Shown one piece after another: positions 16,055-24,986 of a stretch of DNA of 64,000 nucleotides. The DNA comes from Schaalia hyovaginalis. Lineage in GTDB: Bacteria; Actinomycetota; Actinomycetes; Actinomycetales; Actinomycetaceae. The first letter of the stretch is position 1, and every line of letters begins with the position of its first letter. Under the pieces are notes generated by a model that saw nothing but the letters and a program-made list of their open reading frames with translations, was not told where the DNA came from and did no database searches. The stretch spans positions 2,294,001-2,358,000 of the forward strand of contig NZ_JACHMK010000001.1 in NCBI RefSeq assembly GCF_014208035.1, written 5' to 3'. Position numbers and translations under genes: made by a program.

Positions 16055-16987
16055 TCAGCGCCGTTCCCAGCTCGGAGGCGCCGCCGACTCGGCCTGCCCC
16101 AGATGATCCGAGGGGACGATCATCACCGGGCACGTGGAATGGCTCAGCACCGTCTGAGAGGTCGAACCGAGCAGGACGCCCGCAAGGCCGCCCCTCGCCC
16201 TCGTGCCGACGACGACCAGATCGACCGCCGTCGAGAATTCGATGAGGAGCGAGGCCGGCGAACCGTCCAGGGCATGACGCGCCACCTCGATGTCCCGCCC
16301 GTCCAGCGCCTGGTCGATCGCGACCCCCATCCCCTTGCGCACGTCCTTGAGCATGGCCGAATGATCGACGCCCGAGGGGGCCCAGGTCATCATCGAGGTG
16401 CCCGTCGCGATCGGCACCGCCGACACGGCGGTCAGGCGCGCATCCCAGATCTCGGCCTCGTCAATGGCCCGGCGCAGGCCAGAGGAGGGGACGTCCGAAC
16501 CGTCCACGCCGACGACGATCCGCTCGATCGGCATGAACTTCTTGCCCGAGGTGTGCCGCGGAACGATGACGACCGGGCACTTCGCATGCGCGGGCAGCGC
16601 GGAGGAAACGGTCCCCAGCAGACGATCGGCGAAGGAACCGCCTCCGCGCGAGCCGACGACGACCATATCGACCTCGGCCGACATCTCGACGAGCACCGCC
16701 GCGGGGTCGCCGGGCTCGATCGAGCTGGAGATGCGGACGTCTCCGCGGTTCTTCGCGATCTCGACGGCTTCATCGACGACCTGCTTGGCCCCTCGTTTCA
16801 GGGCCTCATCATCGAGGACGGCGTAGCCTCCGTCGAGCGCGGCGGCCGAGTACGACGCGAGGGCATAGGTGCACAGGACGTGCACGCGCCCTCCTGTTCT
16901 CAGCACACGATCGGTCGCCCATTTGACTGCGGCGAGACTCTCCGTCGAGCCGTCGACGCCGACAAGAATGACTTCGGTGGAACCCAT
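16055..16987 (-). CDS. Tandem universal stress protein (two UspA domains)
   Basis: The 310-aa protein consists of two UspA domains. Each begins with a beta strand and acidic loop (ILVGVDGSTES; IVVGVDGSDVP) and each has the nucleotide-binding signature G-x2-G-x9-G-S/T: GSRGGGSFADRLLGTVSSAL and GTRARGGLAGVLLGSTSQTV. Such tandem USPs bind ATP and act in hypoxia or stress survival in actinobacteria. The start at 16987 (MGSTEVILV) has gaggagg 5 bases upstream; the longer frame to 17158 has no support. Confidence 0.93.
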   Translation of the reverse strand: MGSTEVILVGVDGSTESLAAVKWATDRVLRTGGRVHVLCTYALASYSAAALDGGYAVLDDEALKRGAKQVVDEAVEIAKNRGDVRISSSIEPGDPAAVLVEMSAEVDMVVVGSRGGGSFADRLLGTVSSALPAHAKCPVVIVPRHTSGKKFMPIERIVVGVDGSDVPSSGLRRAIDEAEIWDARLTAVSAVPIATGTSMMTWAPSGVDHSAMLKDVRKGMGVAIDQALDGRDIEVARHALDGSPASLLIEFSTAVDLVVVGTRARGGLAGVLLGSTSQTVLSHSTCPVMIVPSDHLGQAESAAPPSWERR

Positions 16988-17137
16988 GATGGCCTCCTCG
17001 TGATGTAGCTCACGTCTATTGTGCCTCATCTCGACCGTTTCAGTCAGGAGAACCTGTCCACAACCTTGGCCCATTCGTGCAAGAGCGCCGAGGCGGCAGG
17101 GGCGGACAAAGGCGCAGAGCGACGAGGCGGCGATAAG

Positions 17138-17366
17138 CGGCGACAAGTCGGACACCAAACCCCCCCCCGGCCGCAGCGCAACGACCCGACAACAAATCGG
17201 ACATCAACCCCGACCATCACGCAACGACCCGACAACAAGTCGAGCATCGGACGGATGCCTAATCTGCGAATGCCCAGGTGAGCCTTGATGAATCAGACTC
17301 AATCCGTCACGGCTGTCCGAGTTGTCGCCACAAACCCGAGAGCCCGTGTCCGACTTGTCGCCACCC
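17138..17366. repeat. Cluster of five related repeats in a 490-bp gene-free stretch
   Basis: Between the USP and NlpC/P60 genes (16988-17478) I see no credible gene. The core ggcgacaagtcggaca recurs in variants at about 17138-17156, 17185-17204 and 17225-17244 on the plus strand, and inverted (tgtccgacttgtcgcc) at about 17314-17330 and 17347-17363. Copies two and three belong to an exact-but-one 23-bp direct repeat (17177-17199 and 17220-17242, 43 bp apart). The outer copies face each other and could form long hairpins. The function is unknown. Confidence 0.6.
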
Positions 17367-17478
17367 GCCCCAGACCCGAAGGTCCCAGCAGGTCCCGAAG
17401 ACCACCCCGAATGCACGAACTGGTCGGGCCCGTACGGGCCCGACCAGCCATGACAAGCGAAGCGCTGAGGATCAGCAC

Positions 17479-18225
17479 TCAGTAACGGACGAAGTAGCCC
17501 CCGGGGCGAACCGCGGTGACGGTGGAAAGCCGCCCCGGCATCTGAGCCTCGACCATCTGGCCATTGCCGACGTAGATCGCGACATGACCAGGGTAGGCGA
17601 CGAGGTCGCCCGGCTGAGCCTCCGCGGCCGAAACGGGGGTGCCCCCCGCGGCCTGCGCATCGGAGGTGTGCGGCAGGCTGATTCCAGCGGCGGCGTAAGC
17701 CAGCTGGGTAAGGCCCGAGCAGTCGAGCCCCGCCATCGTGGTGCCGCCCCAGACGTAGGGGATGCCCGTCAGCGCGAGGGCGGCGGCGGCGATCGAACCG
17801 CCGGCGGCGTTGTACGCGGCGGCCTGAGCGGAAGGATCGAATGCGGGGGTGATCTCCTCGCGGACCTCGGAACGGGTGACCGTCTCCTCCGCGGCGGGCT
17901 GGGATTCCGCCACGGCGGCGGGCGCCTCGGCGGAGACGGTGACCTCTTCGGCGGTCCAGGCGATGTCGGGGACGACGACGGTGGTCGCCACGGACTTCGG
18001 GGCCGTGGTCGTGGTCGGCGCAAGGGTCGGCTGGGTGGAATCAGCCTGGCCGCCGGCGGCAGTCGCGCTACCGCCGACGACAGCGGTGAGGGCGAGGCCG
18101 GTGACGGACGCGATCGCTGCGGGCTTGACGGCGCCGATGGCGGTCATCGTGTCCGTCATGTCGAGGATCGGTCGGAGCGGACGACGCGCCTTGCGGTGGC
18201 GCGGCGCGGGCTTGACGTGAGTCAC
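17479..18225 (-). CDS. NlpC/P60 cell-wall hydrolase (C40 peptidase)
   Basis: The 248-aa protein has a basic N-terminus and a hydrophobic export segment (AAIASVTGLALTAVVGGSA), a Thr/Pro/Ala-rich linker, and a C-terminal NlpC/P60 domain of ~110 residues. The domain carries the catalytic Cys in LDCSGLTQLAYAAAG, the His in YPGHVAIYVGNG, and the closing Tyr-rich GGYFVRY. These enzymes cut D-Glu-mDAP or D-Glu-Lys bonds in peptidoglycan outside the membrane. The 5' leader carries a cyclic-di-AMP riboswitch, so expression answers to c-di-AMP, as for many actinobacterial NlpC/P60 and Rpf genes. Confidence 0.93.
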   Translation of the reverse strand: MTHVKPAPRHRKARRPLRPILDMTDTMTAIGAVKPAAIASVTGLALTAVVGGSATAAGGQADSTQPTLAPTTTTAPKSVATTVVVPDIAWTAEEVTVSAEAPAAVAESQPAAEETVTRSEVREEITPAFDPSAQAAAYNAAGGSIAAAALALTGIPYVWGGTTMAGLDCSGLTQLAYAAAGISLPHTSDAQAAGGTPVSAAEAQPGDLVAYPGHVAIYVGNGQMVEAQMPGRLSTVTAVRPGGYFVRY

Positions 18226-18248
18226 GTGCGTTAGTTCTCCTTGTTGAC

Positions 18249-18416
18249 CTGCGAGGTAAGCTGTCGGATTCGGGCAGGAGAGCCCGGCCCGGTTTCCCAG
18301 GCTTCACCCCAAGGCCTTGCGGCCGCGATGGTTCCCCCACGTTGGACCTGTTTCTCGCATCCCCCACGGTCCAACTTCGGTGCATGAGGAACGGTCGGCC
18401 TGTCGGCCACCGCCAA
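18249..18416 (-). promoter_or_regulatory. Cyclic-di-AMP riboswitch (ydaO-yuaA type)
   Basis: On the minus strand the leader of the NlpC/P60 gene contains conserved blocks of the ydaO class in order: a 5' segment with CATGCACCGAAG, a hairpin ending in AACGTGGGGGAACC, then GGGGTGAAGCC with GGGAAACCGGGCCGGG, and the 3' block CCGAATCCGACAGCTTACCTC. Such RNAs bind c-di-AMP and usually switch expression off when it is high. The boundaries are approximate. Confidence 0.88.
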
Positions 18417-18522
18417 CTCTAAACCGCCGTCCTCGAAATGTCACGCCAAGATAACGGAGATAACGGGTAAGCATTTTCGCTGAGAAACAGCAGAAAGAGG
18501 CACCATCCGGCCCCTGAGGAGC

Positions 18523-19200
18523 TCAGAGGGGGCGCACGAAGAGGTGCGCAGCGAGGTTCAGAGGAATCCGGAACCCCGGCCCCGGCGCCCCCGACGCGTC
18601 GAGCGGGCGAAGACGCACGAAATCGCCCTCGTCCTCGAGGAGGAGCTCAGCCCCCGGGCGAAGCCCCGCCGAGGAGAAGTCCGCGATGATCTCCGCATCC
18701 GCCTGAAGGGGCTCGCCGATCCGCACGAGCTCGAGCTCCTGTCCCAGTCGCGTCCGCACCGCGACCTCGACCGACTCGCCCCGGACGGGCTCGCCCGTCC
18801 CGGGAATCGCATTCCCGTAAGGGTCAGTCTCAGGATCAGACAGAAGCGCAACGAGGCGCGCCTGGACGCGGTCGGACATGACGTGCTCCCACCGGCAGGC
18901 CTCGTCGTGAGCCAGTTCCCAGTCGAGGCCGATCCCGTCGACGAGCAAGCGCTCCGCGAGCCGGTGCTTCTTCAGGACGTCGATCGCCTGACGCCGCCCC
19001 TCCTCGGTGAGTTCGAGACGACGATCGCCCAGGACGTGCAGGAGTCCATCGCGCTCCATCCTGGCCACCGTCTGGGAGACCGTCGGGCCCGAATGATCGA
19101 GCCTCTCGACGATGCGGGCGCGCAGGGGCGTCACCCCGTCTTCTTCCATTTCGAGAATGGTCTTGAGGTACATCTCGGTGGTGTCGATAAGGTCGCCCAC
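18523..19200 (-). CDS. DtxR/IdeR-family metal-dependent repressor
   Basis: The 225-aa protein has the full three-part layout: winged HTH (VERLDHSGPTVSQTVARMER), the dimerisation/metal domain with KKHRLAERLL and EACRWEHVMS (the Cys-x2-Glu-His set of the primary metal site), and a C-terminal SH3-like domain ending in AAHLFVRPL. It should bind iron- or manganese-responsive operators. It is monocistronic and divergent from serC; which metal it senses, and its targets, cannot be read here. Its length equals that of the DtxR group. Confidence 0.93.
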   Translation of the reverse strand: MGDLIDTTEMYLKTILEMEEDGVTPLRARIVERLDHSGPTVSQTVARMERDGLLHVLGDRRLELTEEGRRQAIDVLKKHRLAERLLVDGIGLDWELAHDEACRWEHVMSDRVQARLVALLSDPETDPYGNAIPGTGEPVRGESVEVAVRTRLGQELELVRIGEPLQADAEIIADFSSAGLRPGAELLLEDEGDFVRLRPLDASGAPGPGFRIPLNLAAHLFVRPL

Positions 19201-19394
19201 GTCTGTGTTCCTTCCCTGCTCGCCTCACGATGCCCTCAAGCATAGGTCCTCGGCCCCCGGGCCACAGGGCGTGTCGATCATCGGGCATCGCCTGCTCTTG
19301 GCGCTTCATCCGGCGTTCCCGCCCTCGCAACCGTTGCGCCGCCGTCTGACGGAAAGCGCTCGCTGAGGGGCGACGAGGGCGATAGCGTGGAGCC

Positions 19395-20528
19395 ATGGAG
19401 TCCTACCCGCGCGTTCCCGTTGAACTTCTCCCCTCGGACGGTCGTTTCGGATCCGGGCCTTCGCGGATCCGCAAGCCGCAGATCGACGCCTTGGCCCGCC
19501 CGCTCATCATGGGGACCTCCCACAGGAAGCGTCCCGTCAAGGCGGTCGTCGCCTCCGTCCGGGCGGGTCTTCGCGAGCTCTACGGCCTGCCCGAGGGCTA
19601 CGAAGTCGTCCTCGGCAACGGCGGGGCGACGGCCTTCTGGGATGCGGCGGCCGCGTGCCTGGTCCGCGAGCGCGCCGCCCTGGCGACCTTCGGGGAGTTC
19701 GGGGAGAAGTTCGCCAAGGAGATCGACCGCGCCCCCCACTTGGCGCCCGCGCTCCGCGTGACCGCCGCGCCCGGATCGCTCGCCCTGCTGACGGGCCGGG
19801 AGCGCTCGGCGGACGGGGGCCGTCCGGACGTGTTCGCGCACCCGCATCACGAGACTTCGACGGGCGTCCTGTCCCCGGTGCGCAGGCTCGGCGACGAGGG
19901 CGATCTCACCCTGATCGATGCGACTTCGATCGCGGGCGCCGTCCCGATCGATCCCGCACAGGCGGATGCGTACTACTTCTCGCCCCAGAAGGCCTTCGGA
20001 TCGGACGGGGGGCTGTGGGTGTCGATCCTGTCCCCCGCGGCGATCGAGCGCGCCGCGGAGCTGTCGACGGCTCCCGGGCGCTGGGTGCCGACCTTCCTCG
20101 ACTTGTCCGCCGCGGTCAGGAACTCGGTGAAGGACCAGACGCTCAACACTCCGGCGATCGCGACCCTGGTCATGCTGGCCGAGCAGATCGACTGGATGCT
20201 CCACATGGGCGGCCTTTCGGCGATGGAGGCGCGTGCGCGCGCCGCCTCCCGGGTGCTCTACGACTGGGCGGATGCGTCCTCGGTGGCGCGCCCCTTCGTC
20301 GCCGATCCCGCGCACCGCTCCCCCGTCGTCGTCACCATCGAATTCGATGAGGCGATCGATGCGGGAGCCCTGTCGGCGGCTCTGCGCAGTCAGGGCGTCG
20401 TCGACATCGACCCCTACCGCGGCGTCGGCGGCAATCAACTGCGGATCGCCACGTGGCCCTCGACGGCGATCGAGGACGTCGAGGCCCTCGTCGTCTGCTT
20501 CGATTGGATCATCGAACGGATCCTCTGA
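19395..20528 (+). CDS. serC: Phosphoserine aminotransferase
   Basis: SerC transaminates 3-phosphohydroxypyruvate with glutamate in serine synthesis, using pyridoxal phosphate. The 377-aa protein is of the actinobacterial SerC type: GSGPSRIRKPQIDAL at the start, the substrate loop GTSHRKRPVK, the PLP-facing LIDATSIAGAVPID, and the Schiff-base Lys in YYFSPQKAFGSDGG. The C-terminus (GGNQLRIATWPSTAIEDVE) matches the family. It stands alone, divergent from the DtxR gene. Confidence 0.95.
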   Translation: MESYPRVPVELLPSDGRFGSGPSRIRKPQIDALARPLIMGTSHRKRPVKAVVASVRAGLRELYGLPEGYEVVLGNGGATAFWDAAAACLVRERAALATFGEFGEKFAKEIDRAPHLAPALRVTAAPGSLALLTGRERSADGGRPDVFAHPHHETSTGVLSPVRRLGDEGDLTLIDATSIAGAVPIDPAQADAYYFSPQKAFGSDGGLWVSILSPAAIERAAELSTAPGRWVPTFLDLSAAVRNSVKDQTLNTPAIATLVMLAEQIDWMLHMGGLSAMEARARAASRVLYDWADASSVARPFVADPAHRSPVVVTIEFDEAIDAGALSAALRSQGVVDIDPYRGVGGNQLRIATWPSTAIEDVEALVVCFDWIIERIL

Positions 20529-20601
20529 GTCCTCAGCGGCATCCGGTCGAGCCGCGCCCCTCCCTCCAAGGCTCCGGCCCGGGGCTCGGTCCCGAGAGGG
20601 C

Positions 20602-21945
20602 CTAGTCGAGAGGAGCGGGGTCGGCTTCGACGCGGGGGCGCTTCGCGGGCCCTTCCAAGCGCAGGCGCCCCGAAGCGCCGAGTCGCATGCGGTACCCCCA
20701 GTGGCGCATCCCCCACAGGGCGCAGCCGAGCGCCATGAGGAGCGAGGCGATCCCTCCGGCGAGGAGGGACCAGCGGGCCCCGAAGGCTTCACCGATCCAC
20801 CCGATCGTCGGGGACCCTATGGGCGTCGATCCCAGGAAGATCATCGTGTAGAGCGCCATGACGCGGCCGCGCATCGATTCATCGGTCGTGATCTGGATCG
20901 CGGCGTTGGCCGCGGTGATCATCGTGAGCGCCGCGAGCCCCGCCGGAATCGACAGGAGGGCGAACAGCTCGTAGCCGGGAGCCAGGCCGAGGGCGATCTC
21001 GATGAGGCCGAAGGATGCGGCGCCGATGATGACGAACCTCAGCCGGGGACTGGCGCGACGCGCCGCGATCAGGGAGCCCGCGAGCGCGCCGACGGCCATG
21101 AAGGAGCCGAGGATCCCGTACTCCCCCGCTTGCTTCCCGTACACCTCCGTCGCCATGAGGGCGCTGGTCAGCTGGAAGTTCAAACCGAAGGCCGAGACGA
21201 CCATCATGAGGAGCATGATGAGCACGATGTCCGGGCGCGAGGCCACATAGGCGATCCCCTCGCGGATCTGTCCCGGCGAGCGCTTCACGGCCTCGCGATG
21301 GACCATCTCGGCGGACCTCATCACCGCCAGGGTGACGACCGGGGCGACGAGGAGGGCGGCGTTGACGAGGAAGACCCAGCCGATGCCCACCCATTCGATG
21401 ACGAGGCCGGAGACGGCGGGGCCGAGCAGGCGGGCGGCGTTGAAAGCGGTCGAGTTGAGGGCGACCGCATTGGAGAGGGAGTCGCCGGGGACCAGTTCGG
21501 AGACGAAGGCCTGGCGGGCCGGGGAATCGAGCGCCCCGAGGACCCCTCCGAGCAGGGCGAGCGCATAGACGTGCCACAGGAGCGCCCAGCCGCCGAGGAC
21601 GAGGGCGCCCAGGATCGCGGAGAGGACGACATTCGTCACCTGCGCGGCCTGGAGCAGTCGCCGCCGGTCCATCCGGTCGACGAGGACGCCGGCCCAGGGC
21701 GACAGGAGGAGGAGCGGCAGGAACTGGAGCGCCGTCACGATGCCGATCTGCGTGCCCGAATGATCCGTCAGGACGGTGAGCACGAGCCAGTCCTGGGCGA
21801 CCCGCTGCATCCAGGTCCCCGTCGAGGCGATGATGTTGCCGAAGAACCAGAGGCGGAAGTTGAAGATCCCCAGTGACTGGAAGGTGCGGGACACTCGCGG
21901 GTGCGCCTCCTCGGATCGTGCCGGAGCCACGTGCGTCGTGGTGAT
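20602..21945 (-). CDS. MFS transporter (enterobactin-exporter-like), apparent ATC start
   Basis: The 447-aa protein has about 12 membrane segments and MFS signatures: FNFRLWFFGNIIASTGTWMQ, GVLVDRMDRRRLL (motif A) and the second-half ARRASPRLR. This is the EntS/DitE-like MFS group; the substrate is unknown. The natural start is unusual. A strong GGAGG at 21957-21961 is followed after about 11 bases by ATC ACC ACG ACG CAC, which would read (M)TTTHVAPARS with a non-canonical ATC at 21945. The next candidates are a GTG at 21930, 25 bases from the GGAGG, or TTG codons upstream without a clear site. A mutated ATG or a base-call error is also possible. Confidence 0.85.
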   Translation of the reverse strand: MTTTHVAPARSEEAHPRVSRTFQSLGIFNFRLWFFGNIIASTGTWMQRVAQDWLVLTVLTDHSGTQIGIVTALQFLPLLLLSPWAGVLVDRMDRRRLLQAAQVTNVVLSAILGALVLGGWALLWHVYALALLGGVLGALDSPARQAFVSELVPGDSLSNAVALNSTAFNAARLLGPAVSGLVIEWVGIGWVFLVNAALLVAPVVTLAVMRSAEMVHREAVKRSPGQIREGIAYVASRPDIVLIMLLMMVVSAFGLNFQLTSALMATEVYGKQAGEYGILGSFMAVGALAGSLIAARRASPRLRFVIIGAASFGLIEIALGLAPGYELFALLSIPAGLAALTMITAANAAIQITTDESMRGRVMALYTMIFLGSTPIGSPTIGWIGEAFGARWSLLAGGIASLLMALGCALWGMRHWGYRMRLGASGRLRLEGPAKRPRVEADPAPLD

Positions 21946-21971
21946 CGGATGGAACTCCTCCAACAATAGAG

Positions 21972-22003
21972 GAACCCCGCGGAAATCGCCTTCCGCGGGG
22001 TTC
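21972..22003 (-). terminator. Terminator between purine permease and MFS genes
   Basis: A perfect 13-bp stem (21972-21984 with 21991-22003) encloses loop atcgcc, 46 bases beyond the permease stop and just ahead of the MFS ribosome-binding site. Confidence 0.75.
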
Positions 22004-22049
22004 ACGTGCTTCGCGGCGGCGCTCCGGCAGGGCCGGGGCGCCTTCGGGC

Positions 22050-23513
22050 TCAGGCGAACAGGGCCTGGATCGGGCCGAGGAGGAAGTACACGATGAAGAG
22101 CGCCGAGGTGAGCCACATGAGTCCGTGGACCTTTCCGGCCTCGCCCTTGGCGATGCGGATCACCGTGTAGGTGATGAAGCCGATGCCGATGCCGACGGTG
22201 ATCGAGTAGGCGAAGGGCATGAAGGCGATCGTGAGGAACGCGGGGATCGCGATTTCGGCCTTCGACCAGTCGATCTCCGCGACCTGCATCATCATGAGGA
22301 AGCCGACGAAGACGAGGGCCGTCGACGCGGCTTCCGTCGGCACGAGCTCGACGACCGGCGCGAGGAAGGTGGAGGCGAGGAAGAGCAGGCCGGTCACGAC
22401 CGAGGCGAGGCCGGTGCGCGCGCCCTCGCCGACGCCCGCTGAGGACTCGATGTAGGAGGTGTTCGAGGAGACGCCGCCGACGCCGCCGGCGATCGCCGCG
22501 AGGGAGTCGATGAGGAGGATCTCGCGGGACTTCGGCGGGTTCCCGTGCTCGTCGAGGAGCTTCGCCTCGCCGCCGATGGCCACCATCGTGCCCATCGTGT
22601 CGAAGAAGTCGGCGAGCATGAGCGAGAAGATGAGGAGGACGACCGCGATCGGGCCGAGCTTCGCGAAGGCCCCGAACATGTCGACCTGGAAGAGCGAGCC
22701 GAAGCTCGGCAGGGACACGAGGGAGCCCGTGATCTCGGGGATCGTCTGACCCCAGCCGGTCGGGTTGACGACCGCGCCGGTCTCGTCCTTCATCGCCGGG
22801 ATGTGGAGGAGGGCCTGGAGGATCATCGCGACGACCGTGGAGGAGAGCAGACCGATGAGGATCGCGCCGCGCACCTTGCGGATGTAGAGGACGATCGTGA
22901 GGATCAGGCCGATGACGAACACGAGGGCGGGCCACCCGGCGAGGGAGCCGTTGACGCCGAGCTGTACCGGCGTGCCGCCGGGGCGGATGATGCCCGCGTT
23001 GATGAGGCCCACGAAGGCGATGAACAGGCCGATGCCGACGGAGATCGCGGTCTTGAGCTGGCGGGGCACGGCCTTGAACACGGCTTCGCGGAAGCCCGTG
23101 AGTACGAGGACCGTGATGAGGATGCCCTCCCAGACGATGAGGCCCATGGCCTCCTGGTAGGTCAGGCCCGAACCGCCGACGAGGGTGAAGGCGACGACCG
23201 CGTTCAGGCCCATGCCCGCGGCGAGGGAGAGGGGGAAGTTGGCGACCAGGCCCATGAGGATCGTGACGATCCCGGCGACCAGGGCCGTGCCCGCGGCGAT
23301 GTCGCCGAAGCCGAAGCCGGCGTCCTCGGGGAGGGTCGTGGACAGGATGATCGGGTTGACGACGAGGATGTAGGCCATCGCGAAGAAGGTGACGAAGCCT
23401 CCTCGCACCTCCTGACCGACGGTCGATCCCCTCTCGGAGACGTGGAAGAACTTGTCGATGGATGAGGTGGCTGCCGCGGGATGGGAGGCCGCGGCCGTAT
23501 TCTTTGTGCTCAC
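22050..23513 (-). CDS. NCS2-family purine permease (AzgA/COG2252 type)
   Basis: The 487-aa protein has ~13 membrane helices and the signatures of the AzgA-type adenine/guanine/hypoxanthine importers: TVGQEVRGGFVTFFAMAYIL near the N-terminus, AAGMGLNAVVAFTLVGG, LMLADFFDTMGTMVAIGGEA and SSNTSYIESSAGVGEGARTG. The last two blocks form the substrate site. The GTG start at 23513 gives the usual N-terminus; the longer frame does not add a domain. It is a proton symporter of the inner membrane by family knowledge. It is followed by a terminator, so it is probably monocistronic. Confidence 0.93.
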   Translation of the reverse strand: MSTKNTAAASHPAAATSSIDKFFHVSERGSTVGQEVRGGFVTFFAMAYILVVNPIILSTTLPEDAGFGFGDIAAGTALVAGIVTILMGLVANFPLSLAAGMGLNAVVAFTLVGGSGLTYQEAMGLIVWEGILITVLVLTGFREAVFKAVPRQLKTAISVGIGLFIAFVGLINAGIIRPGGTPVQLGVNGSLAGWPALVFVIGLILTIVLYIRKVRGAILIGLLSSTVVAMILQALLHIPAMKDETGAVVNPTGWGQTIPEITGSLVSLPSFGSLFQVDMFGAFAKLGPIAVVLLIFSLMLADFFDTMGTMVAIGGEAKLLDEHGNPPKSREILLIDSLAAIAGGVGGVSSNTSYIESSAGVGEGARTGLASVVTGLLFLASTFLAPVVELVPTEAASTALVFVGFLMMMQVAEIDWSKAEIAIPAFLTIAFMPFAYSITVGIGIGFITYTVIRIAKGEAGKVHGLMWLTSALFIVYFLLGPIQALFA

Positions 23514-23635
23514 GGGACAATCGTGCCTTCGGTCACCAAAGCGACGCAACAATCATGCAGTGACACGCATCACCCCTCCGCCGCTCAGGCGCGGCCGGAC
23601 GGAATGGACGAGGGCGGGGCGCGATCCTGCGGGGC

Positions 23636-24472
23636 TCAGGCCTCGACGGCGTCCTGCGCGACCGCCGTCGAGGCGTCCGCCTCCGGCTGTTTCGGCATCG
23701 GTTCGGCATCGAGGGCGCCCTCGTCGATCCGCGAGGGGCGAACCGGCCACTGCGTCCCCTGCTTGGGCGCATCCGTCTCCGAATGGGCCCCGCAGGTGTG
23801 GTCCAGGCTCACGACCCTGCCGTCGTCCGGCGCCCACTCATTGGCGCACACGCCGAACACCGTGCGCATCGAACCGGACATCTTCACGAGAAACCCGCAG
23901 GTCGAGCAGGAGTTCTTCGGGGGACGACCCGCCTTGGGGCCCTGCTCCGAACGGTACCAGCGCTCGACCGCCGCCCGGCGCCCCTCCTCCGACAGGACCC
24001 TCTTGCGCCCGAGGCCGATCTCCTTGACCTCCGGGAGATCCAGATCCGCACTCGCATCCTCGAAAGCCGCCTCCAGGCGCGCATCATCGGCCTGGTAGGG
24101 CAGGGTGTCCTCGCGGGTGAGATCGCCCGGGCGCAGGCGCTCTTCCCAGGGCACCCATTCGGGTGCGAGCAGGGCGCCCTCGCGGGGCATCATGTCGACC
24201 TCGCACACCGTCGCCGCGCGGCCGCGCGGGACGCGGGCGACCGTCACCGCCCAGGCCCAGCCGCGGTATCCGGCGTCCTGGGAGGCGAAGAAGTGGGTGC
24301 CCAGGCGCTCGCCGTCCATCACGAAACCCAGGTGCTCGCCCACGCGGCGCGGGTGGGCGACGGCCTCGGCGGATTCCTTCGCGAGGCCCACCGCGCCCGA
24401 CAGGACCGCATCGGTCTTGGGGGTGCGCGTCCGGGCGGACTTCGCCCGGGCGTTCCGACTGGTCTCAGGCAT
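23636..24472 (-). CDS. DUF3027-family protein
   Basis: The 278-aa protein begins with a basic segment (RNARAKSARTRTPKTDAVL), has a conserved core (VGEHLGFVMDGERLGTHFFA, YRGWAWAVTVARVPRG, ATVCEVDMMPREGALLAPEW) typical of actinobacterial DUF3027, and ends with a possible zinc site: CSTCGF, then CANEWAPDDGRVVSLDHTCG. Its function is unknown. The ATG overlaps the end of the cold-shock gene by 8 bases, so the two are coupled, as in many actinobacteria. This may point to an RNA- or nucleic-acid-linked role. Confidence 0.88.
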   Translation of the reverse strand: MPETSRNARAKSARTRTPKTDAVLSGAVGLAKESAEAVAHPRRVGEHLGFVMDGERLGTHFFASQDAGYRGWAWAVTVARVPRGRAATVCEVDMMPREGALLAPEWVPWEERLRPGDLTREDTLPYQADDARLEAAFEDASADLDLPEVKEIGLGRKRVLSEEGRRAAVERWYRSEQGPKAGRPPKNSCSTCGFLVKMSGSMRTVFGVCANEWAPDDGRVVSLDHTCGAHSETDAPKQGTQWPVRPSRIDEGALDAEPMPKQPEADASTAVAQDAVEA

Positions 24473-24842
24473 CGAAATCCTCCGCGACCGCGCGCAGGAC
24501 CTTCGCGACCTGCGCGGAGTTCTCCGGGTAGCGGCCCGCGCGCAGACCGGCCGAGGAGGCGTCGAGGAGTTTGATGAGGTCCTCGATGACCGGGACCATC
24601 GCCTGCGGCTTGCGCCTGCGGGCCGCCGCCGCGGACTTCTTCGGCGCCAGGATGCGCACCGACAGGGCCTGCGGGCCCTTCCGGCCGTCTGCGACGCCGT
24701 ATTCGACGCGCGTGCCCGGCTTCGGCGCGGGCGCGTCCTCGGGGAGGGCGGAGGCGTGGAGGAAGACCTCCGCACCGTCATCGCCGCCGATGAAGCCGAA
24801 GCCGCGCTCGGCGTCGAAGAACTTCACCTTTCCTGTGGGCAC
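24465..24842 (-). CDS. Cold-shock protein with C-terminal extension
   Basis: The 125-aa protein starts at a GTG preceded by gaggagg. The N-terminal ~67 residues are an OB-fold cold-shock domain: GKVKFFDAERGFGFIGGDDG (RNP1 within) and EVFLHASAL (RNP2). A ~58-residue basic and helical extension follows (APKKSAAAARRRKPQAMVPV), the form found in the long actinobacterial Csp proteins. It should bind single-stranded RNA or DNA and act as an RNA chaperone. It is coupled to the DUF3027 gene downstream. Confidence 0.92.
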   Translation of the reverse strand: MPTGKVKFFDAERGFGFIGGDDGAEVFLHASALPEDAPAPKPGTRVEYGVADGRKGPQALSVRILAPKKSAAAARRRKPQAMVPVIEDLIKLLDASSAGLRAGRYPENSAQVAKVLRAVAEDFDA

Positions 24843-24986
24843 AGAACCCCTCCTCGAGGACTCGACACGATCCGGGTTCGGATCTCGTCCCACCATCCTA
24901 GTTCCCACTCGCGCTCAGTGCGTCCCCGGGGCCCTTTGGGCCTAGGCTGAAGCCGAACAGCGACTTCGCGACGACCAGGAGGAACC

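Noticed and set aside
20602-23520. A 972-codon open minus-strand frame spanning both the MFS and purine permease genes
   Set aside because: Its front part is Arg/His/Pro-rich shadow of the permease frame; only the part from about 21945 is the real MFS protein. High GC makes long spurious frames common here.
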